From assembly GCA_032622095.1 (NCBI GenBank), contig CP136063.1, positions 40,774,106-40,838,105 on the forward strand: a DNA stretch of 64,000 nt, written 5' to 3'. The translations under genes and the position numbers were made by a program. This DNA comes from Siphonodentalium dalli (taxonomy: Eukaryota > Mollusca > Scaphopoda > Gadilida > Siphonodentaliidae). The notes beneath the pieces were generated by a model. The model made no database searches and was not told where the DNA came from. It saw only the letters and a list, made by a program, of their open reading frames with translations. Numbering within the stretch: position 1 is the stretch's first letter; the number at the start of each line of letters is the position of its first letter. Below, one piece after another: positions 36,139-48,780 of the stretch.

Positions 36139-36770
36139 CATGCTTACTTTTCAATGAATTTATAGTAACTTATGCCTTCCTTCAAGGTTGGGGCAGACCA
36201 TTTGCCATGGCAGGATTCTCATCGTGACAATTCATACTATATGGGTATCACCCGCAGTCTATCAATATCCTAGGAATTTTGGGTAGATCCCACCACATTG
36301 CGACCGGTTGCCATAGCAACTTCTTTGCGGAAAATTATGATGTTGGGGGCTGTAATTTCGCTATATGCTGTTATGTTTGAATAAAATATAAATGTTTTTT
36401 CTAAAGCTAAATGATCCAGGGCTATTTTCCAACATCTGAAACTAACCTTGCTCTCAAATCTTCTTTCAGACTGTGGGCGACATTCAAAATGGCCACCGAA
36501 CCACCCTTTCTAATGTTACAATGCTTACTTTTATATAACTTTATAGCCATGTACGCGTTAATTTCATGCTGTGTCCCGACTATTTGGCATGACGGAATTA
36601 TCCAGGTGACAACTCATAATATACGGGTCATCAGTCGTGGTCTATAAATCTTCCAAAATAATTTGGTCAATGCCCCCAATTTGCGTCCGGTTGACGGGGC
36701 AACCCATTTTCGGAAAGTTATGCGTTTGGGGGCTGTAATTGCGCTATACGAGATGTCGACATGCGACATT
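36139..36770 (+). repeat. Diverged tandem duplication, ~383-bp period
   Basis: ATGCTTACTTTT..TTTATAG occurs at 36139 and 36522, and GGGGGCTGTAATT at about 36345 and 36728. CCGGTTG and CATC-AGTC..TCTAT blocks match at the same spacing. Confidence 0.7.
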
Positions 36771-38099
36771 TTGAATCAAAAGCAATTAATTGCCACAAAC
36801 TATGGTCCAGGAATATATTTAAAATACTCGCGTTTCTTGTCTTTCCGCGGAAGTGGTCAAGATTCGCCTGCCATGGAGAATTCCAACCGAAGTCTTGTCT
36901 GCGCGTCTATGACTTCGGCTTCTCGGCGCCAACATTTTGGAACAATGACGTCACGAAGTCACGCGACACCCACGTGCCGCCAAAGATAGGTTACATCTTC
37001 CTGGACCCCTCGCTGCGTGATCGGCCTATCGACTGAATACCTGATACTAGGCGCAAACATTTAATTATAACCGATTCATTCGCTTCTTTCAAGTGCATGG
37101 ATTGGGAAACGGACAACAAGTCTCAGCCTTTTCCGACTACATTCGGCAAGTTCCTGGTTACGTGCGCTCGCGCAACAGTATGGCGATCAGACAGATTCGT
37201 ACCTTGGTGTCACTCTACTCCGTTTCACTCCATGACGTCACCAAAAACGACGTAAAACCTCGTGGCGTTCTGACATTTTTACTGTGCCGCGTTTTTGCTA
37301 TGCTTATTTTATGTGTTTTCGATTATTTGTTTGTCGCCGATTTCGCCATTTGTCGGGATTCCCTGTTTCTATATTTAAAACTGGCATGCTCGTAGTGAGC
37401 CTCGGTTTCGATTTTTTCTCCCAGGTCAAAATACGTCAGAGTTATGACAAAAATAGATCGACCTACATTTTCTCCATCAGAACTCTACATCAAAGAGTCT
37501 ATAGACTCCTTCGGGACCTACATAGACTTCTTCATTTGGGTATTTTTACTTATAATTGGGAAGTGTGATCGTTTTTGGTTCGTGCGAAGACCTCTTTTTA
37601 TCATGCGGGAAAAGACATTCAAACGCGATTTCGTAATTCGACGCAATTGGCTGAATAGCCTAACCTTCAACCGAGTTCCGGGTCAAATACGACGAATGAC
37701 GTAACACAAAACAAAACGCATTGGTTGACACCGTTTGAAGAGTTTATTGTTACATAAAATGATCGTTATTGATTAATTATTGATTAATTCTTGATATTTA
37801 TTGTTGCATATTGGCTGTTATCAATATTTACATCAATGGTCTTAATTATTTCTTATAATTGCTCCTTCGGTCAACTTTGACTATCGGAAAATGAAAATGA
37901 AAATATGCCGCTGAAAATAAAAATGTAATCGATATTAAAGTCTCATCCTTTCGGCAACATGGAATTGGTTTTAATTACTTAAATGATTAATATAGTAATT
38001 TGCCTTTTATCTGTGCTAATTCAGGTTATGCCTTGTGGAACAAATTGGCTGAAAAAAAAAACAAACAAACATCCAAAAAAGGATGAAACATTCCACTCG
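36771..38099. other. Unassigned DNA with overlapping ORFs
   Basis: Several open stretches of 78-108 codons lie in different frames between 36660 and 37704 (for example one starting MTKIDRPTFSPSELY at 37444). None has a domain I recognise, and frames do not join into one product. They may be decayed exons. Confidence 0.3.
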
Positions 38100-38480
38100 A
38101 TAGGTTCAAGAAAGCACTAGTAACTAAGCCATTACAACTACCAACATGTTTTTCATATGGTAAACTGCTATTAAACATCCTTCATTGTAAACAGTGGTGT
38201 GAATGTGTTAATCTCCAAGCTGATAAACTTAAAATTTCTGCTACAGGTAGGTGTGGACATTCTGTAGCGAATGCTTTCCACTATTTTTTTGAATGCCAAC
38301 CACACTTTGAAGAAAGAATTACACGCCGTAATAATCTTCTGCGCTTTAATATACAGTCAGTTATGGCACTTATATTTGGGGACCCGAACTTCGAACAATT
38401 ATAAACTGAACATATCTTTCAAGCTGTGCAAAATTACTTCCGAGATACAACTCAAGAGGAAAATCCGACAAAGTTCTGTT
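38100..38480 (+). pseudogene. LINE ORF2 C-terminal relic
   Basis: Reads ...NLQADKLKISATGRCGHSVA then NAFHYFFECQPHFEERITRR and ALIFGDPNFEQL-stop-TEHIFQAVQNYF. This is a C-x-x..H..C knuckle followed by the usual LFGDP/IFxxVQ tail of a non-LTR element, from a different family than the 20200 copy. Only the last ~100 codons survive and they contain a stop. Confidence 0.65.
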
Positions 38481-38989
38481 AAGGCGCTCGAATCATTTGA
38501 ATGCAAATTGTACAAATGTTAACAATGCACCATGAGGTACATGTATCACATTTAAAACAGCTACTTGAAATCATTAATGAAATTATTTAGAATTGGTGGG
38601 GTGCTGAGACTATACACTATACTTCAAATAATATACAATGATCCACTGTATGTATACACTTGTACATTATGTTGTACCTATCGTGTTGACAACCCACATT
38701 ATTATGTATCGGTGTTAAAACGGAAATTGGGAGAGGGGGTTATGTATAAGTGGATCGCACTTGTCCTCCAATCCCAATATGTATTGTTATATACTTATTG
38801 GTAATAAATATGTTTACAGGAATACGGTCCTGAAAAAAAACAATAATATTTTCTTTCAATATACCGATAATATATATATAACATGTCCATTGGGCGCATA
38901 TAATCTAATATTCGGCCGCCAATCGTTCTTTTTATAACGACTAAATAAAAAATTCCGAAGTTAGCCGAAGATTTTGTTGTAGACGTATT

Positions 38990-39056
38990 CACGTGATCGG
39001 CCCGATCACGTGATTGTCACATGTACACAGAAGCATAGCACGTGATCGATCACGTG
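38990..39056. promoter_or_regulatory. Paired CACGTGATCG palindromes
   Basis: CACGTGATCGG-C-CCGATCACGTG (38990-39012) and CACGTGATCGATCACGTG (39039-39056) are perfect palindromes 26 bp apart, giving four CACGTG E-boxes. This is a possible bHLH-type binding cluster; function is inference. Confidence 0.45.
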
Positions 39057-41160
39057 ATAACTCATTGACAACGCATGGATACGCATCGGCGGTATTTTAA
39101 GTTTGCATGTAGTCGATCGCGGCCTTTGAAGATTGTCGTGTTATCACACTGCGAATGCAAAACTTCGCCGAAAACATCGCCGTTCTCGTAATTAACTGTC
39201 TTTATCGTGTTATTATTATTATATGCATCGCGATATGCTGTTACTATAAAGCCATGCCTGTATATTATTCAGTTTGGCGCGCATTTATCTATATAAACAC
39301 GTGCTCGTATTTATATATTTTACATTTATATATCGTTACCGGAATAGTCCAAGTTATATTATATATTATATATTCATATAAAGATTGCATATATATGCGA
39401 AGACTTGCACAGTTATTAGGCAATTATCATCTCGTAAACATTCCAATTTCCAGATGCCCTAAGTCGTGTGTGAATAAAAAGCGTTTCGTTTTAATTCATT
39501 GTAACGCGGTAGAACAAAAAAAATAATCGGTTTATTGCTGTCGGATTTAATCAATTATAATCAATTCATTCATTACCAATATGATATGATAAATTCATTT
39601 TTTCTTGGTTATGAATCATGTATATATTAGGGTAATATGGTGTTTATATATATTTCGGAATATTGCTTCCCACACCCCAACAATCTTGCCGACTGTCACT
39701 GATGGAAATTCACTGCGTCTATGCATGGTTATTGGCCTATAAAATTAGCACTCTAGCGATGCGGTCTATTGAATATCCAGGTCATAACTCGACCTAGGTG
39801 TCAATTACGCATAACAATAGGATTATAAAATATATAAACGTTCGCCGTGGTTCGTTTAAACACCCAATCATATATAACACTTTTTGAAGGAGGGATAATA
39901 ATCAAGTTTAATATGTAATCACATATACAAGCACTCTTTATTCGAAATATTTCGTAATAGTGAACGCTCTTTATTGCGTCAAGGTAAAGAGACTCGACTT
40001 AGAACAATTGTCATCGTGATTGGTTACTGATTACACAAATACAGGTCAATACAATCATGTACACGAATTTCCGATATGCATGCTTTATATCTCCTTCCAA
40101 GTCATAGCAATTCCCGCTTTATTAAACTCTTTTTATTCGTACCATATTAGGAAAACTATTAACATGGAACGCTCTGTATTGAGCCATGGTGAAGGTAATG
40201 GGGACTCGACTTTTATTCATCAACATACTCCCCACTTTAACTGCAACTGTATGTATTCGTAACCATGACTGAGTCGTCAAATTAAACGCTCTTTATTTGG
40301 TGTATGTAATCGGTTTCTGATTTTGCGCAACGGGTTTCCCACAGGAATCCCGCCAAATGTCACGTAAACGATCATCGTTTGGAAATGAATACAGCATTAT
40401 ACCTAACCGAGAGTCACTAGACCGGCCACAGCCGAAAACACTGCATTTATATGGCATTGTCACGAATGAATGATTGTAAATACGGGAAACTGAATTGCTT
40501 TATTCTTTGATCCAATTAAATAACATGAATGGATATTGAGAAAACGAATTTATATACATAAGATGGACAGAATAACGAAAAGTATTTATATACAAAATAT
40601 ACAGTGACAGATATACAACATCGCGAACACGCACCCGCATAAAGTTCACATGCCGGCTCGTGTTTTCATAAGCTTTATTTTTGACACGAAAGTGTTATCT
40701 ACCCCGCTCAATCGGCCTTCTATAGTTTTTGTCCAAACATTAACTTTCCAAACAGCACTTAAGATAAATCACAAGTGAAGATAACTCACCGCGCGATGAC
40801 AATTCACCATGTGTACACAATGCTATTGATATGCCCCGCAGTAATTACCTTACACTATCGCGCTGATAATTAACTCCGACTCCGATTCCCTGTTTTTAAT
40901 TAGTTTACCTCGCTTGACGTCATGCGAGGTTTTGCGACGGAGATAGCCGACAACCGATGGTGGTATTATTTATTTATTTCTCGGCTTATTTATTACGCGA
41001 TTTTTATGGGACATGGATCATTGTGATCACAATAGGGGTGGCTTTCCGATGGAGTTTTGTTGTTTCATGAGGATAGTAATCCTTTAAACCAAACTCGGTT
41101 AGGTAATATTCCTCATGGGGAGTGGTGTCGCGGTGATCGCATGGTATCCATAGGGTCGTG
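39057..41160. other. Unassigned AT-rich DNA
   Basis: Contains a hydrophobic 123-codon ORF (39155-39526) that looks like a chance product of AT-rich sequence, and scattered CGCTCTTTAT motifs at about 39963, 40167 and 40288. No gene is supported. Confidence 0.4.
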
Positions 41161-41167
41161 GTCCGGT

Positions 41168-41212
41168 TTTACCACTTGTTTGTCCGTCTGTCCGTCCGTC
41201 CGTCTGTCTGTA
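41168..41212 (+). repeat. (TCCG/TCTG)n microsatellite
   Basis: Run of GTCCGTCTGTCCGTCCGTCC type, followed by unique sequence; such runs often mark the edge of an old transposon. Confidence 0.7.
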
Positions 41213-41907
41213 GACACTTTACGCATGGTGCTATAACTGACCTCTTTTCACGCTGATCGGTGCCAAATGTTGTGTATGCATTTCTCCGCACTAAATACAG
41301 ATCGAAATCCGATATATTTTAAAGGATTATGGCCCATTGCCATTGAAATCATGCATGCTTCGACAATTCAACCATTTTTCAGCTGTTAGGTTCCATAAAC
41401 TTGGTCTGAGTTCTCAACGCACGACTATAGTTTGATCCGATATTCTTCATGCCGTTCTGCCCCTTTGATTATTTTCTTCCTGTCTAACCATATATCTTAG
41501 TTACATAGTATGCACTGTCCCGGTAGTCTGTTATAAAACCGGTTTACAATGCCATGCAGTTTTTCCCCACATGTGTGTTGGCCATCATATGCGATATCAT
41601 TGAAGGGAAGGTTTCTGCTATCATTTTTATACCCATGGTTATTTCCATTGCAGCTTAGAGGCCTAACCTGGTTTTACTGTTTAGTAGCATTACTGTTGGT
41701 GGTTAATGCAGTGATTGTGTTAAGTAGATGGTTGGTTGCATCAGCTACCCTAGTTGGTGTGGGCGCTCGCCATGATGTACCGGTGGGTTGTGGTGCATCA
41801 TACGGTGGTCTCCGGGCTATAACGGTCGTCATCCGGTACGGCGTGCTGGCCGGGCGTCGGTTACGCCTCTTTTTATGACCTTAGTACTTGTTTTCTCCTT
41901 TTTTCAG

Positions 41908-43425
41908 ATGCCAAAAGCGACAGCAATGACCAGACACCGATTAGTACCCGACGTCCCGGTGGAAGTGGTTGGGCCATCGCGGGGGACCAGGCATGCATTA
42001 CCAGCCGGCGTCCCTGCCCGTTCGAAGGGGATGCCCGCCAGGAGTGGTCCATATTCTACGGCCGCGCCTTCAATTGTTCGTCCCGTACGGCCGCGGGTCA
42101 CGCGTGTGCCTGGCAGTGTGCGTCATAGGTCGGTGCGGTCGACTCCAGCGTCATCGGTTGGTGCGCAATCGTCGTGTGGTCGGGTGCGTGCTGTGGTCAT
42201 GTCCGAGGAGGTTGCATCGGTCGCTGCTTCGGCCGATATTCGCGGGGAAGACGAGCAGTGTATTTTCCGGGTCAGTATAGCGGGCCTCTCCTCTCAATCC
42301 CGTTAGTGCTTTCTGCAGAGGACAAGGCGCGTCTGGCTCCAAAGTTGCAGGACGCATGGCTGGGACTTGGTGGCATCGTCTCCCGTTCAGGGTGCCGCGG
42401 TCCCTCGTCGGCATTAGGACAGCCACAGACTTACGCTACCGTGGCTTCTGATCTCGATATTCCACCGGCTGGCCCCATGGGCCGACCCGGAACAGACTCC
42501 GTTGCCTTCGTCGCTGACCATCGACACCTTGTGGGAACTATGACTCGGTTACTCGATGCTGCCCTTACTTGTTCATCTCGGCAGTATACGCCCGGCAATG
42601 GGGTTTTTTGTTCAGTTTGCTTCCCGCTTTAACGTCCGTCCATATCCGCCCGTTAACGTGAGCACGCTGGGGCTCTTTCTCGCACATCTTTTCCAGATCG
42701 GGTATAGCACCGCCACGGTGCGTAGTGTTTTGTCGGTCATCGCATATCAGCACAATATTCAGGGCTTAGCGACTCCCACTACACATTTCCGGATTCACAA
42801 AATGCTCGCGGGCTTTCAACGCTTGCGCCCGAGCGGCGACCCGCGCCGACCAATTACTGTTCCCATGTTACACTCTAGGATCGCTGTATTGCCCTGTTGC
42901 GTGGCATCACACACGGAATTGTCCTTTTCCGCGCACTATTCGTATTCGCGTTCTACGCGCTGGCCCGTATCGGCGAAATGTGCACTTCACTCTCTGCCCC
43001 TCATCTAACTGTCCTGCTCGTGTCCGATGTCACGGTCACGCCCGCCTCCATCGACATCTGCTTCCGGCATTTCAAGCACAGAGTTAATAGATTGCCCCAA
43101 GTGGTCGCTATTGGCAAGTTAGAGGATCCCACCTTTTGTCCGCATACTCATTTCCGTCTTCACTAAACATCGCGTTTCGACGGCGGGCCCCTTCTTCTGC
43201 TCACCGGACGGTCGGGGCATAACACGGGCGCATTTCAATGCCGTTCTCCGGAGAGTGTTGTCAATTCTGCGATTGGATGACCGGGATTTCAAGTCTCACT
43301 CCTTTCGGATAGGAGGGGCGTGCCTGGCAGCATCGCGGGGTTACTCCGATGAACAAATCCGGATGCTCGGGCGCTGGAACTCCGACGCGTTTCGTAAGTA
43401 CACCCGTCATCCGCCGTTGTCATAA
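41908..43425 (+). pseudogene. Tyrosine recombinase (DIRS/Ngaro- or Crypton-type), frameshifted
   Basis: GC-rich island unlike its surroundings. TTTTTTCAG ends at 41907 directly before ATG 41908, so an intron may precede. The first ~130 codons are basic and Pro/Ser-rich with no domain. A core-binding helix region (LFLAHLFQIGYSTATVRSVL, about 42670) is followed by the catalytic set: Arg in FYALARIGEM (42955), SHSFRIGG (43294, His and second Arg), LGRW (43366) and Tyr in RKYTR (43399). All five catalytic positions are kept, but the reading frame changes near 42305, 42600, 42895 and 43155. The protein would recombine circular element DNA into the genome without target duplication. Flanking 50-bp and 233-bp repeats favour a DIRS/Ngaro-like retroelement; no reverse transcriptase was found. 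Confidence 0.75.
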
Positions 43426-43676
43426 CAAGAGTTCCGCGATTGCCCGTTTCCGTTCGTGCGTCTTGCCACCCTCGTATAGCACAGTCACAGCGGCCGAGCT
43501 GGCACCCTTCCATCAATGCCGGGCGTCGTTATCTGCAGTTCCGTTTGCCGACTCGACGGGCACGCACAGTCCGATTTCCGCAACTGGGAGGGGTTTGGCG
43601 GGGTTATCCGGCCTGTAAGTCGTGTCGCAGCACGCGTGGGGGATCTCGCTGCCTGGTCTCTCCCTGTCCTTTTTTT

Positions 43677-43726
43677 CACCAGTGGTACCCAGGGAATTGT
43701 CGTAAAGTAGGGAGATAGGATATAAA
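43677..43726 (+). repeat. 50-bp exact direct repeat, copy 1
   Basis: CACCAGTGGTACCCAGGGAA to GGATATAAA, identical to 44206-44255. In split-direct-repeat elements this would be block B1. Confidence 0.85.
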
Positions 43727-43957
43727 ATAAATTTTACGAAGGAAAAGATTTTTATAGACGGTCGACCTTAATGTTGTATCGACCTGCGACCGGGGTCAGC
43801 TGTTTAGAAAGTTCGAGGTCAAGTGAACATCTGAGCGCCAACCACGAGAAAGTCGGGTATCTTGATTGATTGATTGATTGTCCTCGTGGTGACGTTGTCG
43901 ATACCCGACTGCCCATTCAAACGAATTTAGCACAGACCACAAGGTCAATAATTTCTA
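43725..43957 (+). repeat. 233-bp repeat, copy 2
   Basis: Second copy of 33949-34182, starting where the 50-bp repeat ends; this would be the start of block A2. The crossing complementary segments are conserved. Confidence 0.85.
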
Positions 43958-44205
43958 CCCGCCATCCCACCCCTTCAGGTGTGGGCCTTTGGCCCTCCAC
44001 TCCCTCCAGTGACTGGTTAGTGCTTGGTTTGGCACGGCCCGGTGCCGTGCCATACCTTTTTTGGTTTAGGCGTGTGGCGTGGTACACCCAGGTTGCATAT
44101 TGTTCAATCGGGGCCGCGCCAGATGCCGATGGTTGTCATAATTTCGATAATTCGATTAAAGAATTGCCATTACGCAAATATGTCTTAGTCTTTAATTATT
44201 TAGCC

Positions 44206-44255
44206 CACCAGTGGTACCCAGGGAATTGTCGTAAAGTAGGGAGATAGGATATAAA
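44206..44255 (+). repeat. 50-bp exact direct repeat, copy 2
   Basis: Identical to 43677-43726; would be block B2 and the 3' end of the element. Confidence 0.85.
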
Positions 44256-44454
44256 CATACTTTATTATTGAACTCAGCATTTGGTGACAAATCGGATCGG
44301 ATATACAGAACGGGGTTGAGAACAATCAGAACATAGGGGGAATATTATCCTAGACAAAGTATGGAATGGGTAATGTATATGTATATTGGTTAAAAATGCC
44401 AAAAGTTGTGCATGTCGCCAAAGGTTAAAATTACCCCACCCGATAATGCTGAAA

Positions 44455-44845
44455 TGATCATTGGCACCCTCTTTCGTTCAGTCGGCTACCCAGCTTCTTT
44501 TTTCTTTTTTTCAGTTGGGTACCCAGCTTTTTTTAATTTTCAGTTGGGTATACTAAATATGAAATCTCTAACAGAGCGTGATTTAATTACTAGTAGTGAT
44601 CGACATCAGTTGATTGTGAAATGAACCTGTTAAAGTTGTGATAATACCGGTACTTGTTTATATGATATAGGCTATATTTGTAACGATGCTTGAAAATAAT
44701 AGCGGAGAAGAATATGGGTACTACAGTCTGCTTTAACAAAGCTGGGTACCCAAAATAATGTAGATGTTACGAAAGCTGGGAACCCAACTGATAGTTTTAT
44801 AAAGCTGGGTAATTTCAACTGAACGAAAGGGGGTGATATTTTATT
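44455..44845. repeat. Small inverted-repeat unit with CAGTTGGGTACCCAGC motifs
   Basis: CACCCTCTTTCGTTCAGT..CTACCCAGC (from about 44465) is inverted as GCTGGGTA..ACTGAACGAAAGGGGGTG (to 44834). Internal GGGTACCCA motifs recur. Likely a small MITE. Confidence 0.5.
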
Positions 44846-47825
44846 ACAGGGCAACGTTTAATACAGAGCAACGTCACTGTAGTCATTTGTCGTTTGTGGG
44901 GGGGGCATCAGTACAAATATTTACCCCAACCAAATGCATAAATCCTAATATTGCTCAATACAACGTTCTTGTTTGGTATTCGACTACACCCAACTGAAAT
45001 AATTATTGTGACACCGTCATAACTTCCTTCCAACAGTCATTTTAACATTGACACAGCGTATCCATACGACGTGATTCTTTGGCGTAAACAATGCAAAATG
45101 TTACGCAAGTTTGTAAAATGAAATTATTATTTTGCAACTATGGATGCATGCATGCGGAGCGCATAACAAACCTCATGCGACGTGAACTCCAGAGATTGTC
45201 GGTGCAAGTATAAGAGGAGGAAATTGACGACAGGGATGGCGATTGGTTCTCACCCCGCCAAATTTGGTAAAAAACAGTTGCAGCTGTCATACATGACACA
45301 TCATTACTAAGTAACCTTAAGTATACGTATTTAGGTTGAATATGTTTTCATTGTGTGATCTTTGTTTACACCTCCAGTAACATATTATTTCAACTTTTAG
45401 ACTTTAGTAAAAATTGTTGTCTGAAATTAACACCATTTGGAAATGTTCCAGTCAAAGCCTGAGTGCTGGGTGGTAAATTTCAATCCAAAAGTGGGGGGGG
45501 GGTAAATGGAAACTCGAGAAGCAAGGAGTTTGGTGTCTGGTTCAAGAGGATACAGTTGGGAAATTCCATGTTGACGCCCCCCTTCCGACAAAAAATATCC
45601 TGTAGCTACGTCACTGATTATGAGACCATAAATAGGTAGGCCCACATGTACTAGTTCATATTTTGGAAACTAAAAACTTCCGCGGGAGGCTCGAAAGAGC
45701 AAATAGACCCTTTCCTTCACCCCTCAATACACCCCCTACGATTGAGTATGTGCTAGTAATCATACAAGAATGGCCTGGTTGACAAATACACGAAACATTG
45801 AATGCATTTATGTCACATGGACTGGTAAATACTTTACATGGCCATTTTCCAGCTGTTTAAATTTTTCGCACAGAGATGAAATGAACGCTTTTTTATATAT
45901 TTCTGACATATCTGACACTTCTGGAACGCTCCTGTAAATAGCTGATTTTTGGTCGGGACCAAAACATCGTGGTCAATGAACATTGTATTTGTTATGACTT
46001 CAATGAATCTTTTTGTGACATGTACTTATCGACCTATTTCGATGCGGGGAACATTTCACAAGTGAATATTATTAGGTGTATTTAGTGTGGATTTAAAGGC
46101 ACGGGCGGCGTTCGTTGCAGAACTATTTATATTTGTTCAAATCGCCATCAACAAAATGAACAAAATATATGAGTTCCGCTCATATGCCAAACATAATCAG
46201 CGCGTAAATAATATATTGTCGTCAAGATGTATGCAGGTGTACTTAAACAAGAGACTGCTCGTGTTATAGAAGTTGTGCTTCTGTTTATATAACGCAGCGC
46301 AATTCTATTGGATAATAACACAAAAATGATATAAACACTCTTTATTATATCCATATCAGGAAAACAGTAACAATAACGCTCTTTATGTTTACCATATCCG
46401 GATATAAACAAAAGCCAGGAAAAGTAACTTTTTTTGCTTTTGTTTAAACATACTGTTTTGGCGGAAATGAATATTTTAAGAGCATACCCACCGCCAAGAC
46501 CTCCCGTATCTTTAAGTTACCGGTTTGAACATTGTTCAAATATAGTTACATGTAGTCTACTTAGCATTTTGCAAACTCCATGCAGTGTTCGATCAGTGTT
46601 CGATACAATACGCATGCAGGGCGTCAAACGAGGGGACTGAACTGTTTTGCAGCTGAGCATTTTCTAGAGGTGGCTCTTGGTGCAATTGTAAATTCCTATT
46701 TTGCCCCGACAGTTATAGGCATGATAGGTTATACAGCATACAACTGGAGGTGGAATGGTGTCCATGCACTGGCGTAGCCTAAACTTAATTATTCATGGAA
46801 ATCCATAAAGCAGGGACGTTACTATATGGTTTCCGTGTTGGGGAGGGGGTTTCCACCTTGGAATTTACAACTGCACCACTTTGGGGTTTTATTTCCCAAA
46901 TTACTACTCCGTCACGGCCTGGATGGTAGCATTATTCGAAATAGATATTGGTATTCAATTGTTGCCATGGCCAGGAGAGGAACGGAATGCACTGAGAACA
47001 TTTTGAGATCCTAACCTGAAAATTGCAAACTCCTAACATCTAGACTGGCCTCAAGATTTCCAATTGTTAGAAATTCCAAACTGATGCCATTTCAATCTAA
47101 TTTTACCAAAAACTAATACGAAAATGTTCTAAAAATAAATTTAAAATTTTTGGAAATTCAAACTACGAGAACAATCGCAACCTATAAATTATTATATTGG
47201 TGTATAAACCGTGCGAAAGTTCCAACTAATGTTGTGTCATGTATGGAATATCCAACTGTTGACAATTTTGACCAAAGTTTGGCCGTGGTGGGAATGTGAG
47301 ACATCCGTGCAACACCCTGCCGCCTAGGTCAACATGATCGCTTTCGCATATTGCTGCTCCCAGCGCACTACATTCATGACTGGACTATACCTGCCACCAT
47401 GCCCCAAAATCCATTCATTACCACACACGGAACTTGAAATTTAGGTAGTAATTAAAATGCCATCACACGAAACTGACACAATTTTGTTTTCGTTTCTAAG
47501 AATTGAAGGGTTAAACTTCAAATTCAAACTTTTAAGTTGCTTGTGTGAGAAATCAATCCGACGACGCGCGCTTATCATTGAATTTCCAAGTTATTCGGCA
47601 AGATATTCTCAACTAAAGTACTTACCGGTACTTCTTTGGGTCAATAGCTGGTGATGGTGTTAGGTGGTGCATTATCCAAATAATAATCCATTAAACGAGA
47701 ATGATCACTCAAAATCAAATGCAAGTTCAGTCAATAAACCAAAACGTTATTTGAACAAGAAACACGCGACCTGTTAAGAATGACGTTACAATTACGCTGC
47801 GACGTAATCGACCGATTTCTCGGCA
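44846..47825. other. Unassigned DNA inside the 16.8-kb insertion
   Basis: Low-coding sequence with short scattered ORFs (60-87 codons) lacking domains. CGCTCTTTAT recurs near 46375. Nothing firm. Confidence 0.4.
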
Positions 47826-47993
47826 CTGTGACCAACGTTGTGCCAACGTCGACATCTAACGCACCTGCTAACCTCACATATCGCCTATTACGTTACGTTT
47901 TTAACGTCGGGCCAACGTTAAACCAGCGGTAAAACCAACGTTGGACCAACGTTGGTTGCCCAACGTCGGGCCAACGTAGCCATGCTATCTGGG
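47826..47993. repeat. Right end of the 16.8-kb insertion, ACGTTGG-rich
   Basis: Repeated CCAACGT/ACGTTGG, then GGGCCAACGTAGCCATGCTA and TCTGGG, the inverse of the left end. Confidence 0.8.
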
Positions 47994-48780
47994 GTACATG
48001 TTTTCTCATAAGTTGTATATCCAAATGCCATCACAAAACATGATTCTTACACATGGAATATAGGTAGTGGCTCAACTTGTCAGATCAGAGTGATTATCAT
48101 TTTCTTATCGCGTTTAATCCGCCCACCAGTAAAGAAATATTTATTTATTTACAACTGCGTACACTTCAGACGTTATATCATGAAACATGAACATCATCAA
48201 CACATTAGTTCGAAAACACAAAAGACGACAATTGTGTTTTACATAGAAATGTATCGATCAATCTTCATGAAGATACAGATATTTTAAAGATATGTCCATG
48301 TGCTCCTCTGTCCTGGTGCTATATACTGGCTGATCATTTTCAGTTTAAACGATTTGATGTTATGCATGCATAGCAGCTACATGTGACCGGCAGCGAGATT
48401 CTGAGTTGTTTATGTTAGGCGATGAGTCTGTTCTAAAAAATGAAAGAAATCCTCTGTATCTAGCAGATATACCCTTGTCAGATGTCAATATTGGAGGATC
48501 CTAAAAGTTATGTGCTACGGACTGCGTTTTCCTTGATCTCAGAAGTAACCATATTTGACTGCACCCGGTGACCACTATTTTTGAACAGGCCTGCTCTACA
48601 GTTCCATGTCTCTTGGCAATTGTAACTGCTTTGTGAAAACTATATTGAATGGGACAGACTCGATCGTGTTATAATACATGTATGAGCCATTATAATATGC
48701 AATCCTCTGACGATTCAAGGTCCCTCAGTTTGAATGAATATATTTACATGTATACAAATTCGTATCAAATTTAGGGCCAC
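47994..48780. repeat. ZF2 segment, right part after the insertion
   Basis: Matches 63364-64000 (CCAAATGCCATCACAAAACA, TTATCGCGTTTAATCCGCCC, and so on), continuing the duplicated zinc-finger unit. No gene seen. Confidence 0.85.

Larger units (their letters stand above)
31210..47993. mobile_element. 16.8-kb insertion with CCCAGATAGCA inverted ends
   Basis: The left end CCCAGATAGCA (31210) and right end TGCTATCTGGG (47983-47993) are exact inverted repeats followed on both sides by ACGTTGG-type repeats. The ZF3 flank shows the uninterrupted site, CAAAGTGGTACACG at 63360-63373. With CCC/GGG as the ends the target duplication is GT; GGT is possible if the right end is one base shorter. The interior holds unrelated repeats and relics and no transposase that I can name. 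It may be one giant non-autonomous element or two small foldback elements that recombined around intervening DNA. Confidence 0.65.

Noticed and set aside
39155-39526. 123-codon hydrophobic ORF as a membrane protein
   Set aside because: AT-rich Ile/Tyr/Leu-heavy reading with no paralog in the window and no signals of expression; likely chance.
42174-42632. 152-codon ORF as an independent gene
   Set aside because: Only its second half follows the recombinase homology; it is one frame of the frameshifted recombinase.
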